Shown piece after piece: positions 56,711 through 61,438 of a stretch of DNA of 61,438 nt. This DNA is from Rhodospirillaceae bacterium. GTDB lineage: Bacteria > Pseudomonadota > Alphaproteobacteria > Rhodospirillales > UBA2165. Under the pieces are notes generated by a model. The model had not been told where the DNA came from, did no database searches, and worked only from the letters and a program-made list of their open reading frames with translations. The stretch is taken from the NCBI GenBank assembly GCA_018674495.1, contig JABHAA010000040.1, positions 1-61,438 on the forward strand, given 5' to 3'. The number at the start of each line of letters is the position of its first letter. Position 1 is the first letter of the stretch. The position numbers and the translations under genes were made by a program.

Positions 56711-58330
56711 ATGCCGCAACAAACCGAAGTTCTGCAAAATCATCCCGAGGCAGGTCCGGCCATCGGCAAAGTTGAAACCGCCGTCGGTCCGGTGTTCGTC
56801 ACCCGCGCCGATGGCAGCCGCGCCCAGATTCAAATCGGTGATCCGGTGTTCCAGGGTGATCAATTGGAAACCGGCATCGGCGGCCGGGTTGGTTTGATAT
56901 TCCTCGATCAATCGATATTCGCCATGGCCGAAAACGGCGAAATGGTTTTGGACGAAGCCATCTATGACGCCGAGGCCGAGACCGGCAGCATGCAGATTTC
57001 GGTGCTGCACGGCGTGTTCACCGTGGTCAGCGGGCTAATCGCCAAGGTTGATCCCGATGCCATGGTCGTCAAAACGCCGGTGGCTACCATCGGTATTCGC
57101 GGCACCCAGCTGGGCATCGATATCGCCGACGGTGAGAATTTGGAAGTGGTGCTGCTCGAAGAAGCCGACGGCTTCATTGGCGAAGCGGTCATTGCCAACG
57201 CCGCAGGCATCCAGATTTTGGGCCAGCGGTTTCAGGTTACGTCCGTCAACGGGCGTGCCGGCGCCCCAAGTCCGGTACGCACCGCCGATGAGGCGGAGAT
57301 CGTCGCCAAATACGGTGCTGCTCTGGCGGCCCTGCCGGTGGAAGGCACCAATGCCAACAGCTACGGCGTGGAACTGGGTGAAAAATTTGACATCGATACC
57401 AGCGCCGGCGGAAACACTGAGGATGAGACCGGCAATTATGACGCCGATCCCATAAGGGTTGCCGAAGAGTTTGCGGCGGCGCCTGAGGACGCCGGGCTTG
57501 ACGCGCAAGGCGGCGATACTATGGAAACAGCCCCTGAAGATGAAATCGAAGCCGTTGAAGTTTTGGCGGTTGAGCGGCATGATTTTCCGGTCGCAGTCGA
57601 AACCGTAGCCGCAGAAGACGTGGTGGTTGCGGAGGCTGGCGATCCGGTCATCAGTGATCCGGTGGTAACCGAGGCGGCGTCGGAGTTGGAGCTAGAAGCG
57701 GAGCCGGAATTGGAGCTGGAGCTGGAACTGGAACCTGAATTAGAGCCGGAAACCGATCCGGTTGAAGACACCGATGATATTGCCCCGCCCGCGAACCTGC
57801 TCACCGGCAGTGATTTTGACGACAAGCTCAAGGGCTCATCCCTGGATGATCTGATCCTCGGGCTGGACGGTGATGATGATATCAAGTCGAAGCACGGCGA
57901 CGATGTGATCGAAGCCGGCGCCGGCGATGACAAGCTGCGCGGCGATCATGGTGACGACGCCCTGTTCGGCGAGGCGGGAAACGACCGGCTGGATGGCGGC
58001 CATGGCGATGATTTGCTTGCGGGCGGTGGCGGTGATGATGTTCTGACTGGCGGTAAGGGCAGCGATATATTTTTATTCAGCCCGGGCAGCGGCGAAGACC
58101 GGATAACCGATTTTAGGCTGGGCGATGCTATCCGGATTGAAGGCGAAGAATTGACTTTGGGCGATGTCACAATTGCCCAGGACGGCAAGGACACCGTGAT
58201 AACCATTGGCGGCGGCGGTGCGAAGATCAAACTGGACCGCGTCGAGGCCGATCAATTGTCCGGCTATGCGGTCACCGGCAGCGTTGATGGCGGCGTCCAG
58301 ATCGCCTTTGATTCCGGCCTTGCCGCTTAG
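56711..58330 (+). CDS. FecR-domain protein with C-terminal RTX calcium-binding repeats
   Basis: A 539-residue acidic protein. The N-terminus has no signal peptide. A FecR-type domain covers about residues 20-150 (GDPVFQGDQLETG, ISVLHGVFTVVSG, VKTPVATIGIRGTQLGI). An Ala/Glu-rich linker follows, with a striking Glu-Leu alternation (SELELEAEPELELELEL). Residues about 375-460 are RTX nonapeptide repeats (GDDKLRGDHGDDALFGEAGNDRLDGG in short form), and the tail GKGSDIFLFSPGSGEDRITDF is typical of type I secreted RTX proteins. A secreted or surface calcium-binding protein is likely. No type I secretion genes are in the window. Confidence 0.85.
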   Translation: MPQQTEVLQNHPEAGPAIGKVETAVGPVFVTRADGSRAQIQIGDPVFQGDQLETGIGGRVGLIFLDQSIFAMAENGEMVLDEAIYDAEAETGSMQISVLHGVFTVVSGLIAKVDPDAMVVKTPVATIGIRGTQLGIDIADGENLEVVLLEEADGFIGEAVIANAAGIQILGQRFQVTSVNGRAGAPSPVRTADEAEIVAKYGAALAALPVEGTNANSYGVELGEKFDIDTSAGGNTEDETGNYDADPIRVAEEFAAAPEDAGLDAQGGDTMETAPEDEIEAVEVLAVERHDFPVAVETVAAEDVVVAEAGDPVISDPVVTEAASELELEAEPELELELELEPELEPETDPVEDTDDIAPPANLLTGSDFDDKLKGSSLDDLILGLDGDDDIKSKHGDDVIEAGAGDDKLRGDHGDDALFGEAGNDRLDGGHGDDLLAGGGGDDVLTGGKGSDIFLFSPGSGEDRITDFRLGDAIRIEGEELTLGDVTIAQDGKDTVITIGGGGAKIKLDRVEADQLSGYAVTGSVDGGVQIAFDSGLAA

Positions 58331-59850
58331 ATCCCGAACACCAGCGGCGCTAGCAAAAACATAGCCGCGAAGCTCACAATTACGGCGATGATATTGAGCC
58401 AAAATCCGGCGCGTACCATGTCGGCGAGTTCCAAGTCCTCATAGGAAAAGACAATGGCATTGGGCGGCGTCGCCACCGGCATCATGAAGGCCATCGACGC
58501 GCCCAAGGCGACCGGGATGGCCAGTATTCTGGGATCAAGCCCAAGGCCAACCGCCACAGCCCCCAATATGGGCAGAAATGTCGCTGTCGAGGCCGTATTG
58601 GACGTGATCTCGGTGAGATAGACAATCGCCAGTGTGACGATAAAAACCAAGACCCAGGTGCCCACCTCGAACCCCGATACCTGGGCGCCGATCCACATCG
58701 CGAGGCCGGTGCTTTTAAATCCGCCGGCCAAGGCGAGGCCGCCGCCAAACAGGATCAACACCCCCCAGGGGACATTGCGCGCCGCTTCCCAATCGAGGGC
58801 GAAGTGCCCTTTTCCCCGAGATATCGGCCAGGCGAACAAAACCGTCGCGGCGGTAATGGCGATGGCAGTGTCGTTGATAGGAAGGCCGGTTAAAGCGACA
58901 AGCTGATTGCGCAATATCCATCCCAGTGCGGCACAAATGAATACAATGGCCACAGCTTTCTCGCCCTTTGACATGGGGCCAAGCCCCGCGATCTCGCGTC
59001 CAATAACGCCGCTGGCGTCGCCGATGTTTAATTCCCGCACCGGAAAAATAAGGCGCGTCAGCAGAGCCCAAGCTATGGGCAGCATCACTAGGACCACGGG
59101 AACACCCAACTGCATCCAGGTGAAAAAATCGATCTGGATTCTATAGCTGCTTTCGAGAAAGCTCGCCAATAACGCATTCGGCGGTGTTCCGATCAATGTA
59201 CCGACGCCGCCAATGGAGGCCGAATAGGCGATCCCCAGCATCAGGGCGACGCCGAAATTGCGCACCTGGATACGGTCGGGCGCTTTTTCGGAAATGAAAT
59301 CGATCACCGACAAGCCAACTGCAAACATCATGATTGTGGTGGCGGTATTGGAAATCCACATGGACAAAAATGCGGTGGCTACCATGAAGCCGGCGATGAT
59401 GCCGCCGGGAGACGTGCCCACATAGCTGACGATTTTCAAGGCAATGCGTTTGTGCAGACCCCAGCGTTGCATGGCGGCGGCCAGCAAAAACCCGCCCAGG
59501 AACAAAAATATCAGCGTATGACCGTAATTTGCGGCAACCGGGCGCATTTGAGCGATGCCAAGAAGCGGCATCATGGGTATCGGCAGAAGTGCGGTCACAG
59601 GGATAGGCACAGCCTCGCCAAGCCACCAGGTCACCATCCAGAGCGCCAGCCCAACAAGCCGCCAGGCTTCCGGTTGCATGGTGCTCGGGCCCGGCAGCAG
59701 TATCACCAATAATGCCAGCAGAGGTCCGGCGGCCAGGGCGATTAGCCGTTTGGTGGACAGTGGTTTTCCGGCGGGCGGTCCCTCGCTACCGCCGAGAACC
59801 GCATATTCCTCCGCGACGGTATTCGCACCGCTGTGATCTTCTTCGGTCAT
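58327..59850 (-). CDS. Divalent anion:sodium symporter family protein (SLC13/DASS)
   Basis: A 507-residue polytopic protein with a variable N-terminus of about 30 residues and about 11-13 hydrophobic segments. Two SNT motifs, MWISNTATTIMMF and [14 protein letters not shown], mark the duplicated Na+/substrate sites of the DASS fold. IPVTALLPIPMMPLLGI is also characteristic. Substrates are C4-dicarboxylates, citrate or sulfate, which sequence does not settle. Its stop codon overlaps that of the FecR-RTX gene. Confidence 0.92.
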   Translation of the reverse strand: MTEEDHSGANTVAEEYAVLGGSEGPPAGKPLSTKRLIALAAGPLLALLVILLPGPSTMQPEAWRLVGLALWMVTWWLGEAVPIPVTALLPIPMMPLLGIAQMRPVAANYGHTLIFLFLGGFLLAAAMQRWGLHKRIALKIVSYVGTSPGGIIAGFMVATAFLSMWISNTATTIMMFAVGLSVIDFISEKAPDRIQVRNFGVALMLGIAYSASIGGVGTLIGTPPNALLASFLESSYRIQIDFFTWMQLGVPVVLVMLPIAWALLTRLIFPVRELNIGDASGVIGREIAGLGPMSKGEKAVAIVFICAALGWILRNQLVALTGLPINDTAIAITAATVLFAWPISRGKGHFALDWEAARNVPWGVLILFGGGLALAGGFKSTGLAMWIGAQVSGFEVGTWVLVFIVTLAIVYLTEITSNTASTATFLPILGAVAVGLGLDPRILAIPVALGASMAFMMPVATPPNAIVFSYEDLELADMVRAGFWLNIIAVIVSFAAMFLLAPLVFGI

Positions 59851-59933
59851 GGTGAATACCCCGTTTTGCGCGTCGATATGGGCCTATGGCATTCGATTAA
59901 CGGCCAGTGTAAATCAAGCCCGGGGTTTGGCAA

Positions 59934-61438
59934 TCATTCCGCCGATGGAGGCGTGTTCCTTTTCGGCTTTTTGCGCATCAGGGGTTTCGATCCAGGCGCC
60001 GCGCCATCGCCGCCGGCGCCTGTGCTCTGCGCGAAATCCGTCTTGCGTGGCTTGTAGGACCGCTTGCCCTTATTTTTATTGGTTTTCTTGCCCTTGGATT
60101 TTTTCGGTTTCTTGCCAAAATTTGCCGGCGGGGATTCTCGCAGGGTTTCCTGTGGGATTTCCTGTGGGATTTCCGGCAGGGTTTCCGGCGCCGCCTCGGG
60201 CGCGGTTTCCGGCATGGAATCTCTGAGCACTTCCGGTACCGATTTCAGCAGCGTTACGGTGATGCTCTTTTCCACCTTGCGGCTTGGACCGACGGCGCTA
60301 AGAAGGCGGTCAACGCAACCTGGCGCCAGTTCGACAAAGGTCACATGCTCCTGAATTCGTATCGCGCCGATGTCTTTTTTATCCAGCTCGCCGGCGCGGC
60401 ACAGCATCGGCAATAGCCAGCGCGCCTCCGCCGTGTGCTTGTGCCCCACCGACAGCGATATCCAGACACTGTCCTTGAAGTCATCGCGGCTTCCGGGTCT
60501 GCCGCGCTCCGGGCGATCCCGGCGTGGCGGGCGATCCGGGCGCGGCGGGCGTTCACCGCGATCCGGGCGATCCGGCGGCCCCGTATCCAGCAGCTCCTCC
60601 GGTGCCGAATGGCCGGCCCGGTACAAACGCACAAAGGCGGCGGCGATCTGCTCGGGATCATGATCGGTCAGAAGTTTTTGCGCAAAAGCGCGCTCAGTGT
60701 CGGCGATCGGCTCGGTCAATGCGGCGTGGGCTAGTATCCGCTCGTCGTCGCGGGCGATGATGTCATCAGCCGATGGCGGCTTCGACCAGGTGGCCTCAAT
60801 TTTGGCGTTTTGAAACAATCGCTCGGTGCGCTTGCCCGCACTACGCGGCACAATCAACGCTGCTACGCCCTTGCGCCCGGCGCGCCCGGTGCGGCCGCTC
60901 CGGTGCAACAGGGATTCCCGGGTTTTCGGGATATCGGCATGAATGACCAGCTCGCAGTTTGGCAAATCAATACCCCGGGCGGCAACATCGGTGGCGATAC
61001 AGACCCGGGCGCGCCCGTCGCGCATGGCTTGCAGGGCGCGGGTGCGTTGGGTCTGGCTCAACTCGCCCGACAGCGCAACCACATCGAACCCCCGATTGGT
61101 GAAACGGCTGGTCATGCGGTTCACCGTGGCGCGCGTCGCGCAGAAAACCAGCGCCGATTTCGCGTCCACATAGCGCAGCACGTTAATAATGGCATTTTCC
61201 CGGTCATTGGACTGGACCGTATAGGCGCGGTATTCAATATTGAGATGCTGCTTATTCTCGGCCGCGGTAGACACCCTGACCGCATCACGCTGATAGCGTT
61301 TGGCGAGGGCGCTGATCGAGCGGGGCACAGTGGCCGAAAACAACAAGGTGCGCCGCTTGTCCGGCGCGGCACCGAGGATAAACTCCAAATCATCGCGAAA
61401 GCCGAGATCGAGCATTTCGTCGGCTTCATCCAGGACCA
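59934..61438 (-). CDS. DEAD-box RNA helicase, 5' part beyond the window
   Basis: The visible 500 residues start at the DEAD box itself (VLDEADEMLDLGF at the window edge) and include motif III (LLFSAT), the helicase C domain with RGIDLPNCELVIHADIP and motif VI HRSGRTGRAGR, an Arg/Asp/Pro-rich linker, and a DbpA-type RNA-binding domain (DSVWISLSVGHKHTAEARWLL). A Pro/Glu-repeat and a Lys-rich tail follow. This layout fits DeaD/CsdA-like helicases involved in ribosome assembly and mRNA decay. The N-terminal domain is outside the window. Confidence 0.92.
   Translation of the reverse strand, partial: VLDEADEMLDLGFRDDLEFILGAAPDKRRTLLFSATVPRSISALAKRYQRDAVRVSTAAENKQHLNIEYRAYTVQSNDRENAIINVLRYVDAKSALVFCATRATVNRMTSRFTNRGFDVVALSGELSQTQRTRALQAMRDGRARVCIATDVAARGIDLPNCELVIHADIPKTRESLLHRSGRTGRAGRKGVAALIVPRSAGKRTERLFQNAKIEATWSKPPSADDIIARDDERILAHAALTEPIADTERAFAQKLLTDHDPEQIAAAFVRLYRAGHSAPEELLDTGPPDRPDRGERPPRPDRPPRRDRPERGRPGSRDDFKDSVWISLSVGHKHTAEARWLLPMLCRAGELDKKDIGAIRIQEHVTFVELAPGCVDRLLSAVGPSRKVEKSITVTLLKSVPEVLRDSMPETAPEAAPETLPEIPQEIPQETLRESPPANFGKKPKKSKGKKTNKNKGKRSYKPRKTDFAQSTGAGGDGAAPGSKPLMRKKPKRNTPPSAE

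Overview
The window is a chromosomal segment of a GC-rich alphaproteobacterium, most likely a Rhodospirillales-like and possibly marine lineage. This is inferred from protein character and gene order: RNase E, AmiC, PBP1A and RF2 in that order, a SUF cluster beginning with cysE and iscR and ending with mnmA, and tyrS facing anmK. No rRNA gene is present, so placement below class is inference.

Layout. 0.2-13.7 kb: envelope and housekeeping genes (PDZ protein, DsbA-like oxidoreductase, DUF3047 lipoprotein, M48/TPR protease, GGT-like lipoprotein, aminotransferase, RNase E, amidase, PBP1A). 13.8-20.9 kb: a metabolic block of a Rieske oxygenase, a complete Liv-type ABC importer and a sulfotransferase, lying between PBP1A and prfB, which are normally neighbours. 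21.0-30.6 kb: prfB with the classical +1 frameshift site, a DUF455 protein, glnE, an AsmA-like protein and tyrS. 30.6-32.9 kb: a small accessory module with a ribbon-helix-helix regulator, a membrane protein and an intact IS1595-family element with a perfect 8-bp target duplication. 32.9-46.3 kb: anmK, a hydrolase, then one long cysE-iscR-SUF-ferredoxin-mnmA operon preceded by an IscR-type operator.

46.3-51.9 kb is the most unusual part. An intact CAT-anticodon tRNA is followed by a truncated flavin-reductase gene, about 1.4 kb of orphan DNA, the 3' half of a second diverged copy of the tRNA, and then a complete flavin-reductase gene. This is the arrangement expected from single-crossover or tRNA-targeted integration. 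The complete flavin-reductase gene ends a redox operon on the minus strand. Its middle gene is an AhpD-like protein with an in-frame TGA exactly at the second position of the catalytic CxxC motif and a SECIS-like hairpin just downstream, so it is a probable Cys-x-x-Sec selenoprotein. Its partners are a dehalogenase-like protein with two [4Fe-4S] motifs and, slightly further upstream, a GAF-domain membrane protein.

52.0-61.4 kb: an HSL-type esterase, a tripartite tricarboxylate transporter (TctC plus a TctA-TctB fusion), a FecR-RTX protein, an SLC13-type anion transporter and a DEAD-box helicase cut by the window edge. Several convergent gene pairs share overlapping stop codons. No CRISPR array, rRNA or phage module was seen.
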